64,000 bases of DNA from Bermanella sp. WJH001. GTDB taxonomy: Bacteria; Pseudomonadota; Gammaproteobacteria; Pseudomonadales; Oceanobacteraceae. The stretch covers positions 248,001 through 312,000 of the forward strand of contig NZ_JASJOO010000002.1 in the NCBI RefSeq assembly GCF_030070105.1. Direction: 5' to 3'. Position 1 is the stretch's first letter; every line of letters begins with the position of its first letter. The notes beneath the pieces were generated by a model. The model was not told where the DNA came from. It searched no databases and was given only the letters and a program-made list of their open reading frames with translations. The translations under genes were made by a program, and so were the position numbers. Shown in pieces: positions 27,313 to 35,686 of this stretch.

Positions 27313-27350
27313 ATAAAAAACCATGGTCATCACTGGCCATGGTTTTTTTA
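27313..27350. terminator. Bidirectional terminator between RIO kinase and GNAT genes
   Basis: AAAAAACCATGG pairs with CCATGGTTTTTT around a 10-nt loop; symmetric A/T tails serve both converging genes. Confidence 0.88.
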
Positions 27351-27364
27351 TGTTTGGATAAACG

Positions 27365-27778
27365 TTATTTTATACATTCACTTCGCTGTAATACCCAGCA
27401 ACGCTCATTACGAGTAAAACCAATATGCTCGTAATATGAATTAGCAGCAGGGGCTGAAATTAAAATCAATTTACAGTGTTCATTTAATGCCTGTTGAACG
27501 CGAATTTGTAGTTGCTTACCGATCCCTTGATTTTGATAGGCTTCATCCACCGCCAAGTCTGACAAGTAGCAGGCGTAATGAAAGTCCGTCATACAGCGTG
27601 CAATGCCCACAAGTTTGTCTTCATCCCATGCGCTAATGATTAGATTTGCATGATCAAGCATGCCTTGTAGGCAGGTTTTATCATGAATGGGGCGTCGCTG
27701 CCCAAGTGTCGAATGCTCCAGCAACTCAATGAACTGCTCAAGAGTGATCTGCTGATTCTTTTTGTATTGTATGCTCAT
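27365..27778 (-). CDS. GNAT-family N-acetyltransferase
   Basis: About 137 residues from ATG 27778, which has AAGGA 8 nt upstream; an upstream in-frame start at 27829 overlaps the preceding gene and is less likely. The acetyl-CoA loop is visible as NQGIGKQLQIRVQ (Q-x-x-G-x-G/A) after DLAVDEAYQ, and the C-terminal YYEHIGF. Substrate unknown. It begins 13 nt after the YoaK-like gene and is probably in its operon. Confidence 0.85.
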   Translation of the reverse strand: MSIQYKKNQQITLEQFIELLEHSTLGQRRPIHDKTCLQGMLDHANLIISAWDEDKLVGIARCMTDFHYACYLSDLAVDEAYQNQGIGKQLQIRVQQALNEHCKLILISAPAANSYYEHIGFTRNERCWVLQRSECIK

Positions 27779-27791
27779 TAAAACATCCTTA

Positions 27792-28451
27792 TTAACGGTG
27801 AGCGCGTAAAAAATAAATGCGATAGGCAAGTGCCAGTGTCATGCAAATTACTATCGGGATGATCAATGTATAAAATTGATAGTGAGTATAGAAGAGTGCT
27901 CCTATGAAACTGCCACTAATAAAACCAATAATAATCACCATAAATAAAATAAATTTACGTTGATCAAAAGGCTCTTTTCTTAAGGCTGCCCCTAGCATTA
28001 TGCCAAGGTCAGTAAAAATGCCGGTCATGTGAGTGGTTCGTATAACCGCACCACTGTACTTGGTCACCATTGCGTTTTGTAAGCCGCAGGCCGCGGACGC
28101 AAAGTAATGCCCAAATAACGAGCCATGTTGTAAACAAAATAGTGCACCAATTAATATCATGGCTTCTATCACTAATAGTGAATCATAATGGCGGCCAAGT
28201 TTTAACGAAGGGCTGTTAAGCAAAAAACCACTGATCATGGAGCCAATGACAAAACTGACCAATACCGCAATTAGGTGCCAACTCTCGCTTGAGAAAGACA
28301 AGAGACTATTGCCCAGTAAGGTAGCTGTACCAGATAAATGGGAAACGGCTTGGTGTTGAAAACCCAATAGACCAATAACATTGATACAACCAGCCAGTAG
28401 GGCGAGGGTAAACGCACCGTATTCAACCCATTTGGGCAGTTTAGACGTCAT
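27792..28451 (-). CDS. YoaK-family (DUF1275) membrane protein
   Basis: The 219-residue protein has six predicted membrane segments and the family-typical features: AGCINVIGLLGF near the N-terminus, LSGTATLLG, and TGIFTDLGIMLG in the middle. The family is widespread and has no established transport substrate. It is co-directional with the GNAT gene downstream (13-nt gap). Confidence 0.87.
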   Translation of the reverse strand: MTSKLPKWVEYGAFTLALLAGCINVIGLLGFQHQAVSHLSGTATLLGNSLLSFSSESWHLIAVLVSFVIGSMISGFLLNSPSLKLGRHYDSLLVIEAMILIGALFCLQHGSLFGHYFASAACGLQNAMVTKYSGAVIRTTHMTGIFTDLGIMLGAALRKEPFDQRKFILFMVIIIGFISGSFIGALFYTHYQFYTLIIPIVICMTLALAYRIYFLRAHR

Positions 28452-28593
28452 ATCTGCTCACCTAATTTATTGATGCGAGTCTTATCATACAAAAATTATT
28501 GTGCCAAAGGTGTAAAATACATAACTCATTTGTGTTTTATTTGTTTTGCTAGATATTGATAGTGTTGAAATTTTAAACGTGTAGGAATGTTAA

Positions 28594-29193
28594 ATGCTGG
28601 GTTATTTTGCAGGCTTGTCATTAGGGTTTAGTTTGATATTGGCCATTGGTGCACAAAATGCGTTTGTACTTAGGCAAGGCTTAAAACAGCAGCATGTTTT
28701 TTTGGTGTTTATTATTTGTGCTGTTTCCGATGCGTTGTTGATTGCAGTAGGTGTGGCAGGGTTTGCGGGAGTCGTCAAACAATTGCCTTGGCTTGAGCCG
28801 GTTGCTCGCTATGGTGGTGTTTTGTTTTTAAGTATATATGGTGCAAAAAGCCTATGGCAGGCTTGTCAAAAAACAGAACGTTTGGTCGCTAGTAATGATG
28901 AGGTGACATCCGCTTTTAAAGTGGCGCTTATGTGTTTAGGGTTTACCTGGTTAAACCCTCATGTGTATTTAGATACGGTGTTTTTATTAGGGGCGATATC
29001 AACTCAATACCCATTACAGCAACTTGAGTTTGCATTAGGTGGTATTACCGCGTCATTTTTATTTTTTGGTGCATTGGCTTATGGGGCCAGATTACTTGCC
29101 CCTATATTTGAAAAGCCAACGGCTTGGCGAGTGTTTGATGTGCTGATTGCCATTGTAATGTGGATGATTGCACTAAAATTATTTTTTCAATAA
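28594..29193 (+). CDS. LysE/ArgO-family amino-acid exporter
   Basis: The 199-residue inner-membrane protein has six hydrophobic segments and the LysE hallmark GAQNAFVLRQGL after the first helix, with LGFTWLNPHVYLDT in the middle. This subgroup exports basic amino acids such as arginine or lysine. AGGAA precedes the ATG. It is divergent from the YoaK-like gene. No ArgP-type LysR gene is adjacent. Confidence 0.9.
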   Translation: MLGYFAGLSLGFSLILAIGAQNAFVLRQGLKQQHVFLVFIICAVSDALLIAVGVAGFAGVVKQLPWLEPVARYGGVLFLSIYGAKSLWQACQKTERLVASNDEVTSAFKVALMCLGFTWLNPHVYLDTVFLLGAISTQYPLQQLEFALGGITASFLFFGALAYGARLLAPIFEKPTAWRVFDVLIAIVMWMIALKLFFQ

Positions 29194-29203
29194 AAGCATT
29201 CAT

Positions 29204-29239
29204 AAAATGAATACAGGTTAAATATGCTGTATTCATTTT
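29204..29239. terminator. 12-bp perfect inverted repeat between converging genes
   Basis: AAAATGAATACA and TGTATTCATTTT pair perfectly across a 12-nt loop. It lies between the LysE-like gene and the YehS-like gene and probably ends both transcripts. Confidence 0.75.
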
Positions 29240-29277
29240 AAGCTCGTTAAACTCTCAATTGGCCATTGCTTGAAGTG

Positions 29278-30024
29278 TTATTTTTTAGGCGAGCTTGTTT
29301 GCCAGATCGACTCATTAACCGATGGTTTATCACTGGATTTGGCTTTGTCTTTATTCAGTGAAATTTTAGCACGCTGAGCTTTTTCAGGTTTTGCATCGTC
29401 TTGTGGTTGAAATTTAGGATTCTTATAAACCACTTTTTCACTTTCTTTTTTCGGCTTTAAGAAAGGCTTGGTGTTGGGCTTGCCTTTATTCTTTTTGTAA
29501 GCTTCTTTCTTGTTTTCAAACTTACCTTTGGCCGCTTGGAATTCAGATTGCTTTTGGGCAGTAGAGTCGTTGGTGTGTTTCTTTTGAAGGCCTTGTAAAA
29601 AATTACGCAAGATCTGATCTTGGCATTCGCGATAATGTTTATGGTCTGGCTTGCGGAAAAAGGCAGTCAGCTCAGCTTTGCCCATTAAAAATTCAGCGCT
29701 TTCCAGTAAATCAAGGATGTCTTGGTCGATGAGGTTTAATGCGATTTTTAGTTTTCTAAAGATGATGTTGTTGTTCAAGGCAAACTCAGCAGCTGGGCTT
29801 GGACCGTCTTTTTTGCCACGCTTTTCAATGATAAAGCCATTTAAGAACTGCGCCATTTCATGGTCTGAGCAGCGAACATAAGCAGGATCATCGTCTTTTT
29901 TAAGCCAAGTATTCACAAGGGCAGGGGTGACTTCAAGGCCACCCAAAGCGCAAATGGCGACCATTTTTTGATCATTGTAATTGAAGGTGTAACGTAAGCG
30001 GCGAAGAACGTAGTTATTGGTCAC
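29278..30024 (-). CDS. YehS-like (DUF1456) protein with a long basic C-terminal tail
   Basis: Two tandem DUF1456 repeats are visible: NNYVLRRLRYTFNY, then LKKDDDPAYVRCSDHEMAQFLNG, and NNIIFRKLKIALNL, then FFRKPDHKHYRECQDQILRNF. The family is ~150 residues; here a Lys/Pro/Gln-rich, low-complexity tail of ~95 residues follows, suggestive of nucleic-acid binding. I chose GTG 30024 (begins TNNYVLRRL like YehS). A TTG at 30123 would add 33 hydrophobic residues that the family lacks. Function of YehS is not established. Gene ends at a bidirectional terminator. Confidence 0.78.
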   Translation of the reverse strand: MTNNYVLRRLRYTFNYNDQKMVAICALGGLEVTPALVNTWLKKDDDPAYVRCSDHEMAQFLNGFIIEKRGKKDGPSPAAEFALNNNIIFRKLKIALNLIDQDILDLLESAEFLMGKAELTAFFRKPDHKHYRECQDQILRNFLQGLQKKHTNDSTAQKQSEFQAAKGKFENKKEAYKKNKGKPNTKPFLKPKKESEKVVYKNPKFQPQDDAKPEKAQRAKISLNKDKAKSSDKPSVNESIWQTSSPKK

Positions 30025-30162
30025 GAAAGGCTCGAATGCAAAGAAAAGTACAAAGCCTAATTCTAGCGGGTTTTGCCCTAAATTTATTGGGAAATTTACC
30101 CATGTTAGAAATTGATCTAACAAATCCCCGAAATGAGGCCTCTATGGCGCTTTTTTAAGGGC

Positions 30163-31197
30163 TTATTGCAGTTTTTTAAGAAACTCTAAGCGGGCCGCGT
30201 CTTGTGGGTCTGACCAGGGCGTTGAGTCATATTGGTTAAGAGCAAAGCCATTAATTTTGGTTTCGCCGATGCGACTATCGCCATAACTTGTACGAATGCC
30301 TGGTCGCGATGGCAGTTTGGTTAGCACCCAGGTATCCAGTAGATATGGCCCTGGGTTATTACTTGTCCTGAGTACTTCGCTGTGTACATTAAGCACCCAA
30401 GTGGTTTTGCCTTTTACCAAGTTTTGTTTGGCATTTAAGTGAGCAATAGGCTGCTTAGATTGGTTAAATAAGTTTGCTGACAGGCGATACCGACCAGGCT
30501 CATTAATCATTATGTTCACAGGGATGGATAAGTTAACCCCTTCAACATAGGGTTCATCAACCGATAAAATCGTACCATTGTCTGGTGAATATTTAATAGG
30601 AGATAGAATCGCAAGACGCCCATGTTCTGCAAAGTTAAAGCTGGCTTTGATATGCACATCAACTGGCCAATCGTTATCTTTAGAGTCTAAAGTGGCCTCA
30701 TATTGCCCCTCAATATTGGTAACCTTAAAGCGGCTTAAGGTTTTATTATTTTCCACTAATTCAATGCTGACTTGTGTGGGCTTGATCGGGCCTGTAGATG
30801 ACAGTGTGGCGCGTAAGGTATCGCCGTGTTTGTAAATAAATTGAGAGGGCGAAAGTTGTGCGCTTGAATCAACTCCTTCTCCAAGATTTAACGACACAGG
30901 CAGCACAGTCAATGGCTTAAGCAAATCAATTTGTTGTTCATTAATCGGTATTGAGTAATTTGGGTAGCGCATATTTTGCTCATAATGACTGGCCAAAACG
31001 GCCATTTGCTCACCTAATTCTTTTTCAATGACCTTGGTTTCGGCTTTTGTTGCAAGAATTTGCATCGGTGCTTGCTCAGAGGGAGTTACCTTTTTAGGCG
31101 CGCCACTAACAAGGGTATTGGACTCAATGATGCTTACGTCAGTGAACATCAGCCCTAATATTGCAGCGGCTGTTATGCCTATTAACCACTTGCGCAT
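30163..31197 (-). CDS. Membrane-anchored or secreted protein of unknown function downstream of lipase
   Basis: About 344 residues from ATG 31197, supported by AAGGTG 7 nt upstream; a longer start at 31233 lacks this. An N-terminal hydrophobic segment (WLIGITAAAILGLMF) is a signal anchor or signal peptide. The rest is beta-rich with two regions resembling Ig-like or bacterial surface folds (about 130-210 and 235-320). I do not recognise the family. It lies 58 nt after the lipase stop, with a terminator between, in the position often held by lipase-helper genes, but it has no lipase-foldase motif that I can see. Confidence 0.6.
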   Translation of the reverse strand: MRKWLIGITAAAILGLMFTDVSIIESNTLVSGAPKKVTPSEQAPMQILATKAETKVIEKELGEQMAVLASHYEQNMRYPNYSIPINEQQIDLLKPLTVLPVSLNLGEGVDSSAQLSPSQFIYKHGDTLRATLSSTGPIKPTQVSIELVENNKTLSRFKVTNIEGQYEATLDSKDNDWPVDVHIKASFNFAEHGRLAILSPIKYSPDNGTILSVDEPYVEGVNLSIPVNIMINEPGRYRLSANLFNQSKQPIAHLNAKQNLVKGKTTWVLNVHSEVLRTSNNPGPYLLDTWVLTKLPSRPGIRTSYGDSRIGETKINGFALNQYDSTPWSDPQDAARLEFLKKLQ

Positions 31198-31235
31198 CGA
31201 ACACCTTTTTAAAATATAATTTAATGAAAGCAAAG

Positions 31236-31271
31236 AAAAAGGCTAATGAAGCACATCCATTAGCCTTTTGT
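31236..31271 (-). terminator. Terminator after the lipase gene
   Basis: Read on the minus strand, AAAGGCTAATG pairs with CATTAGCCTTT, followed by TTCTTTG. It separates the lipase transcript from the downstream unknown gene and may be partial. Confidence 0.75.
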
Positions 31272-31291
31272 TTTTAAGTATCGCGAGAACC

Positions 31292-32341
31292 TTAGTTGTT
31301 AAGGGTTTCGTATACTTTTTCGCTCATGGTTGAACCTTTGCTGTTGGTTACGTAAAGATAATCCGCAAACCAGCCGTCATAATATTTAGTTGAGAAGTCT
31401 ACGTTAATGCCGCCAGCATTAAAGTTGTTATCAACATAGGTTAGCTGAACACCCGTTTGATCACCGATGGTGCCGTTGTGGTGGGTTTTATCACCCATTA
31501 TTACGGCAAAGTGATTGGTGAAAAGAGCGCTTGGTGCATTGGCATTGCCATTTTTAATTTTGCCGTTAAATTCCACATTTTTAGAGCAGCTATCGTAGGC
31601 TTTAGGGTCAACCGCACCACAGCTTGAGTGGGTAGGAACCACGCCATCATCGGTACCTGTGATGAATCCACCCGTGATACCAAAATAAGCATTACCCGCA
31701 CCAGCAAAACGTAAACGTGGAACAGAGCTAGGAGAGGTGGCTAGGTTACGAGCAGCAGCAGGTTGAAGATCATAAAGTACCCCCAGATCTTGATCACTTT
31801 CCAGAGTGCCACCCATAAACCACTCAACCGCCGATACAGCTAATGAAGAGGCTGAGTTATTGCTGGTGACAATTGACACCACGGTGTCAGCTATCTCGGT
31901 ACCACCGCCGGCACCGGCGAAGTCTAGAGATGTCAGAATATTTAAAGGGGTATAGCCATTTGCGGCTAACCAGTCTGCTTGGTTTTCAAGAAAATAACGG
32001 GCGACTAAATCACCGGTAGAGTGGGTGACCAGTACACAGCCATCATTACATAGACCGGATAATGATAAGTTTACGGCATCGTTATAAAGACGCTCAGCAG
32101 TGGCGCCTTCAATGCGCTCTGACGAGTCCCAGTCTAATCGGGCTTCTGCACGGGAATTCCAATAGTCTGACCAATAGTCTTGGCCATTTTGTACGATTTC
32201 ATTACTAGAAGCGGGTTGGTTAAGAACGTTATCTGGCTGAAAGCCATGGACCAGAATCACATTGTGGCCCGCTAATTGAGCTTGGCTGCTAGCAGCAAGG
32301 CCAGTTAGAACCAAAGATGATACGAGGTGTTTAAGTTTCAT
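31292..32341 (-). CDS. Secreted triacylglycerol lipase-like alpha/beta hydrolase
   Basis: The 349-residue protein has a signal peptide (residues 1-21, cleavage near SQA). The oxyanion motif is LVHGFQP (about residue 31). The nucleophile elbow reads THSTGDLVARYF (about residue 105), so the first Gly of G-x-S-x-G is Thr. Later GTDDGVVPTHSS supplies a likely acid residue and TNHFAVIMG the His. This resembles Pseudomonas-type true lipases in outline. Substrate chain length is unknown. It is followed by a terminator and the unknown secreted protein. Confidence 0.82.
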   Translation of the reverse strand: MKLKHLVSSLVLTGLAASSQAQLAGHNVILVHGFQPDNVLNQPASSNEIVQNGQDYWSDYWNSRAEARLDWDSSERIEGATAERLYNDAVNLSLSGLCNDGCVLVTHSTGDLVARYFLENQADWLAANGYTPLNILTSLDFAGAGGGTEIADTVVSIVTSNNSASSLAVSAVEWFMGGTLESDQDLGVLYDLQPAAARNLATSPSSVPRLRFAGAGNAYFGITGGFITGTDDGVVPTHSSCGAVDPKAYDSCSKNVEFNGKIKNGNANAPSALFTNHFAVIMGDKTHHNGTIGDQTGVQLTYVDNNFNAGGINVDFSTKYYDGWFADYLYVTNSKGSTMSEKVYETLNN

Positions 32342-32631
32342 GTGGGTGCCTATTTGTTTTTGTTGTTATTTAAGTAAGGGCATCCTTGTTACCAAACTTA
32401 ACTGGCATGCAAAGTATCATATGCACATTGTGCGGTATGGGTTGTTTGCTCTATTTTGGCCAAATATCACCTTTATACTACTTTGGTATGGTAAAAAACC
32501 GCCTGTTTTTAATACATTTGCGGCCAAGTAGGTACAGATGTTCTTATTTTGAGGTGTTCAGACTAGCAAATGGCGCATTTAGAGAGTCTGCGTGTGTGAT
32601 ATGATCTGGCAAATTTTGAGCGTGATGAAGT

Positions 32632-32883
32632 ATGACAACACAGATAAATAACCCACTGCATGGTGTGACTCTTAAAGCGTTAGTTACCGATTTAGTTGAT
32701 TATCTTGGTTTTGAAGAAATGGGGCGAGAAGTGAATATACGTTGTTTCACCCATGACCCAAGTATTAATTCTAGCCTTAAGTTTTTACGTAAAACCCCAT
32801 GGGCTCGTGAGAAGGTGGAGGCACTTTACCTAGTGCATCAGCGTGCCATTGAGCAAAAGAAGCAGATATATAAACAGCCTTGA
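32632..32883 (+). CDS. VF530-family small DNA-binding-like protein (DUF2132)
   Basis: The 83-residue protein matches the VF530 pattern: [39 protein letters not shown], then [20 protein letters not shown]. Family members are compact helical proteins suggested to bind DNA; cellular role unknown. It ends 1 nt before the converging DUF2986-like gene begins to be read, so the two 3' ends nearly touch. Confidence 0.9.
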   Translation: MTTQINNPLHGVTLKALVTDLVDYLGFEEMGREVNIRCFTHDPSINSSLKFLRKTPWAREKVEALYLVHQRAIEQKKQIYKQP

Positions 32884-32884
32884 G

Positions 32885-33055
32885 TTACTCCGGCTGCTCG
32901 GTTTGAGTTTCATTCTCAGCTTGATTGCCTTCTGCTTCTAACTTAGCGCGCTCAGCTTTTGAAACGTATTTTGGTTTGTTTTTAGGGTTTGCTTTTAAGT
33001 TCGATTTTTTCGCTTTTTGTGAAAGCTTGGTGAAAATCTTCTTTTTTCGATTCAT
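32885..33055 (-). CDS. DUF2986-like small basic protein
   Basis: 56 residues from ATG 33055, which has AAGAGAGG 5 nt upstream; the longer in-frame form from 33121 overlaps the MocR gene's end and is unlikely. The sequence NRKKKIFTKLSQKAKK, then NKPKYVSKAERAKLE is highly basic, with an acidic C-terminal tail. This is the DUF2986 pattern as I recall it. Function unknown. Confidence 0.8.
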   Translation of the reverse strand: MNRKKKIFTKLSQKAKKSNLKANPKNKPKYVSKAERAKLEAEGNQAENETQTEQPE

Positions 33056-33098
33056 GACGGCCTCTCTTGAAGGCGCAATTGTAGCGTTTTTATGCGGT

Positions 33099-34514
33099 TT
33101 ATTCCATCTGTGCACCGGCAAGCTTGCCTAAGGTCTTAATACCTTGGCTGACATTTGCATCAATTGGAATGGCGCAGTTTAAGCGAATGTAATGATCAAA
33201 TTCATTTGTATTCGAAAACATAGCGCCCGGTGCGATGTTAATGCCGACCTTAAGGGCATCTTTTTGTAATGCCATCACGTCTGTGTGTTCAGGTAGCGCG
33301 ATCCAAATAATGAACCCACCTTTAGGTTGGCTAATGCGCGTCCTGGAGGGAAAAAATTGTTTTACTAATTGAGAAATGGCTTCAATATTTTGCTGGTAGA
33401 TACTGCGGGTTTTTCTCAAGTGCCGATCATAATGGCCACTTTCTAAATAACTGCTCAGCGTATATTGAGACAAACTAGATGGCGAAAACGACGAATACGT
33501 TTGAGCCGTTATAATATTCTCATGCTGTTTACCTGCTATGCACCAGCCAACACGTAGACCCGGTGATACGGTTTTGGAAAAACTAGAGCAGTGCATAACG
33601 CGCCCATCGGTATCAAAGGTTTTAATCACACTGTTGATGGATTCATTAAATCCCAGTTCACCGTAGATATCGTCTTCTAATATCGAGACATCGTGTTTTT
33701 TAGCTAATTCATATAACTGTTTTTGTTTGCTAGAAGAAATAGCCGAGCCAGTTGGATTACTAAAGCGTGCGCTGACAGCAATTAATTTAATTGGCCATTG
33801 TTTGAGTGCCAGAGTCAGGGCATCTAGGCTGATACCCTCTTGCGCATCGGTGGGAATTTCAATGACCTGTAAACCCAATAAACCAGCCAATTGTAAAAAG
33901 CCATAATAACAAGGACTTTCAACGGCAATAATGTCTCCCGCTTTTGTACAGCTTTTTAAACAAAGGCTCAGAGCTTCAGAGCAACCTTGGGTAATGACAA
34001 TTTCGTTAGGGTGACACTTCACACCAATCGAGCGCATGCGCGTGGCAATTTGGCGACGTAATGATTCTAAGCCCGGAGAAAATAAATAGTTGAATACCAG
34101 CTTGCTTTGAAAACGTGCCGTTTTATTAATATGGGTTTGCAAAGTATGTTGGGGCATAAACGATTCATGGGCGATGGCTGCGCCAAAATTCACAAGGCTA
34201 TCTTGATGTACAGCATTGAGCATCATGGAAATCAGATCACTTTTTGTGAACTCAGTAGGCTCACTGCCTCTTGATACCGGTGGGGGTTCAATAGGGTCAT
34301 TCGCACCATCTTTAACGTAATAACCAGATTGTGGTCGTGCCGTGAGATAACCCTGATCTTCAAGCAGGGCATAGGCTTGGGTAATAGTACTAATGCTCAC
34401 GGTTTTGATTTTAGCTAGGGTGCGCACACTTGGAACTTTTTGCCCTGCAAGGTAGACCCCTTGGTTAATGTCTAGGGCAATATCATTGGCGACTTTTTGG
34501 TAAAGGGTGGTCAT
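33099..34514 (-). CDS. MocR-type regulator (GntR helix-turn-helix fused to aminotransferase-like domain)
   Basis: The 471-residue protein has an N-terminal GntR winged helix (residues ~1-75, PSVRTLAKIKTVSISTITQAYALLE) and a C-terminal fold-type I aminotransferase domain that binds PLP, with Lys in SSFSKTVSPGLRVGW. MocR/PdxR-type proteins regulate vitamin B6, amino-acid or transport genes. It is divergent from a DMT transporter at 34710 (195 nt), which is a probable target. Confidence 0.88.
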   Translation of the reverse strand: MTTLYQKVANDIALDINQGVYLAGQKVPSVRTLAKIKTVSISTITQAYALLEDQGYLTARPQSGYYVKDGANDPIEPPPVSRGSEPTEFTKSDLISMMLNAVHQDSLVNFGAAIAHESFMPQHTLQTHINKTARFQSKLVFNYLFSPGLESLRRQIATRMRSIGVKCHPNEIVITQGCSEALSLCLKSCTKAGDIIAVESPCYYGFLQLAGLLGLQVIEIPTDAQEGISLDALTLALKQWPIKLIAVSARFSNPTGSAISSSKQKQLYELAKKHDVSILEDDIYGELGFNESINSVIKTFDTDGRVMHCSSFSKTVSPGLRVGWCIAGKQHENIITAQTYSSFSPSSLSQYTLSSYLESGHYDRHLRKTRSIYQQNIEAISQLVKQFFPSRTRISQPKGGFIIWIALPEHTDVMALQKDALKVGINIAPGAMFSNTNEFDHYIRLNCAIPIDANVSQGIKTLGKLAGAQME

Positions 34515-34709
34515 ATGCGAATGTTGTATGGGCTGATGTTTCCATCATAATAGATCAACTGTATTGTTGTGCATAACAGTTTGCCTTAAAAATAGCAGTA
34601 CAGTTTGCGGGTTCACATGCTGTGTACTGCTTTTTCAAGCTATGACTGTCTCTACTGGCAATACACTTGTCAGGCCAAAATGACCTCTTGTTGAACAAAG
34701 GAGGTCATC

Positions 34710-35621
34710 ATGTCTTTACCCGCTAATAGCACGCTTGAATCACGTTATTTTACAGCCACTACTCCCGCACCCGGTTTATCCATTTTTTTTGGTTTGTTTG
34801 CGGTCATAATTTTTAGCTTAACCGCACCGCTAACCGTGATCGCGCTTGATGCTTTTACCCCAGCGTTTATAGCGTGTATGCGCGCCATGATTGCAGGGGG
34901 GTTAAGCATTGTAGCCGTCTTGTGGTTTAAATGGCCTGTGCCAAAGGGGCGCGATCTTATATGGCTGAGCGTGGGCGGTGCCGGCATTGCATTAGTGTTT
35001 CCCTTTTCGTTAGCGCAATCTTTATTAAACTGGCAAGCAAGTGAAATTGGTATTGTGCTGGCGGGTTTACCACTTGTGACGGCAATAATTGCGGTTGGAT
35101 TATTTAAAGAAAAAACCACAAAACAGTTTTGGCTGAGCTTATTGCTGGGTTCATTACTTTTATTGTTGTTTGCTTATAGTCAATCAAATGGAGTGTTTCA
35201 TCCATCCTTGTTTGTCATGTTATTTGCGGCAGGTTTTGGTTATGCCATTGGTGGTCATGTGGCAAAGCGCTTAGGGGGCTTTCAAACCATTTGCTGGATG
35301 ATGGTTATGTATTTTCCTATTTCTTTGTTTGGCACAGGTTATTTTGCAATAGAAAATGCTGCAAGTTTCACTTTTGAGAATGCACATGCACTGCTAGCGC
35401 TTGGATATCTTGCGGTAATGAGTCAATGGATTGGTTTTCACTTTTGGTATGGCTCAATGGTGAAAATTGGCATTGCAAAAACAGGGCAGCTGCAATTACT
35501 GCAACCGTTTTTCACCCTTGGTTTTGCAATGCCGTTATTGGGGTATGTGCTAACTTGGAGCCATTTAACATTTGCATTGTTAATTACGGGGAGTGTTTGG
35601 TTGTTAAGACGCTCTCAGTAA
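34710..35621 (+). CDS. EamA/DMT-family transporter
   Basis: The 303-residue protein has about ten membrane segments in two EamA repeats, the pattern of drug/metabolite exporters such as RhaT/YdcZ relatives. The start follows AAAGGAGG at 34698-34705, a strong ribosome-binding site. It is divergent from the MocR regulator, so inducible export of an amino acid or amine is plausible. Substrate unknown. Followed by a clear terminator. Confidence 0.85.
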   Translation: MSLPANSTLESRYFTATTPAPGLSIFFGLFAVIIFSLTAPLTVIALDAFTPAFIACMRAMIAGGLSIVAVLWFKWPVPKGRDLIWLSVGGAGIALVFPFSLAQSLLNWQASEIGIVLAGLPLVTAIIAVGLFKEKTTKQFWLSLLLGSLLLLLFAYSQSNGVFHPSLFVMLFAAGFGYAIGGHVAKRLGGFQTICWMMVMYFPISLFGTGYFAIENAASFTFENAHALLALGYLAVMSQWIGFHFWYGSMVKIGIAKTGQLQLLQPFFTLGFAMPLLGYVLTWSHLTFALLITGSVWLLRRSQ

Positions 35622-35635
35622 TCTTGCAACGTTTT

Positions 35636-35671
35636 AAAATAAAACAGCCGTTCTGGGCTGTTTTATTTTTG
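35636..35671. terminator. Bidirectional terminator after the EamA transporter
   Basis: AATAAAACAGCC pairs with GGCTGTTTTATT around a short GTTCTG loop. It separates converging genes. Confidence 0.9.
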
Positions 35672-35686
35672 AGTATTGAATTAAGG

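Noticed and set aside
32340-32604. Two overlapping plus-strand ORFs between the lipase and VF530 genes
   Set aside because: They are short, have no ribosome-binding site or recognisable pattern, and occupy the likely promoter region of the divergent lipase gene.
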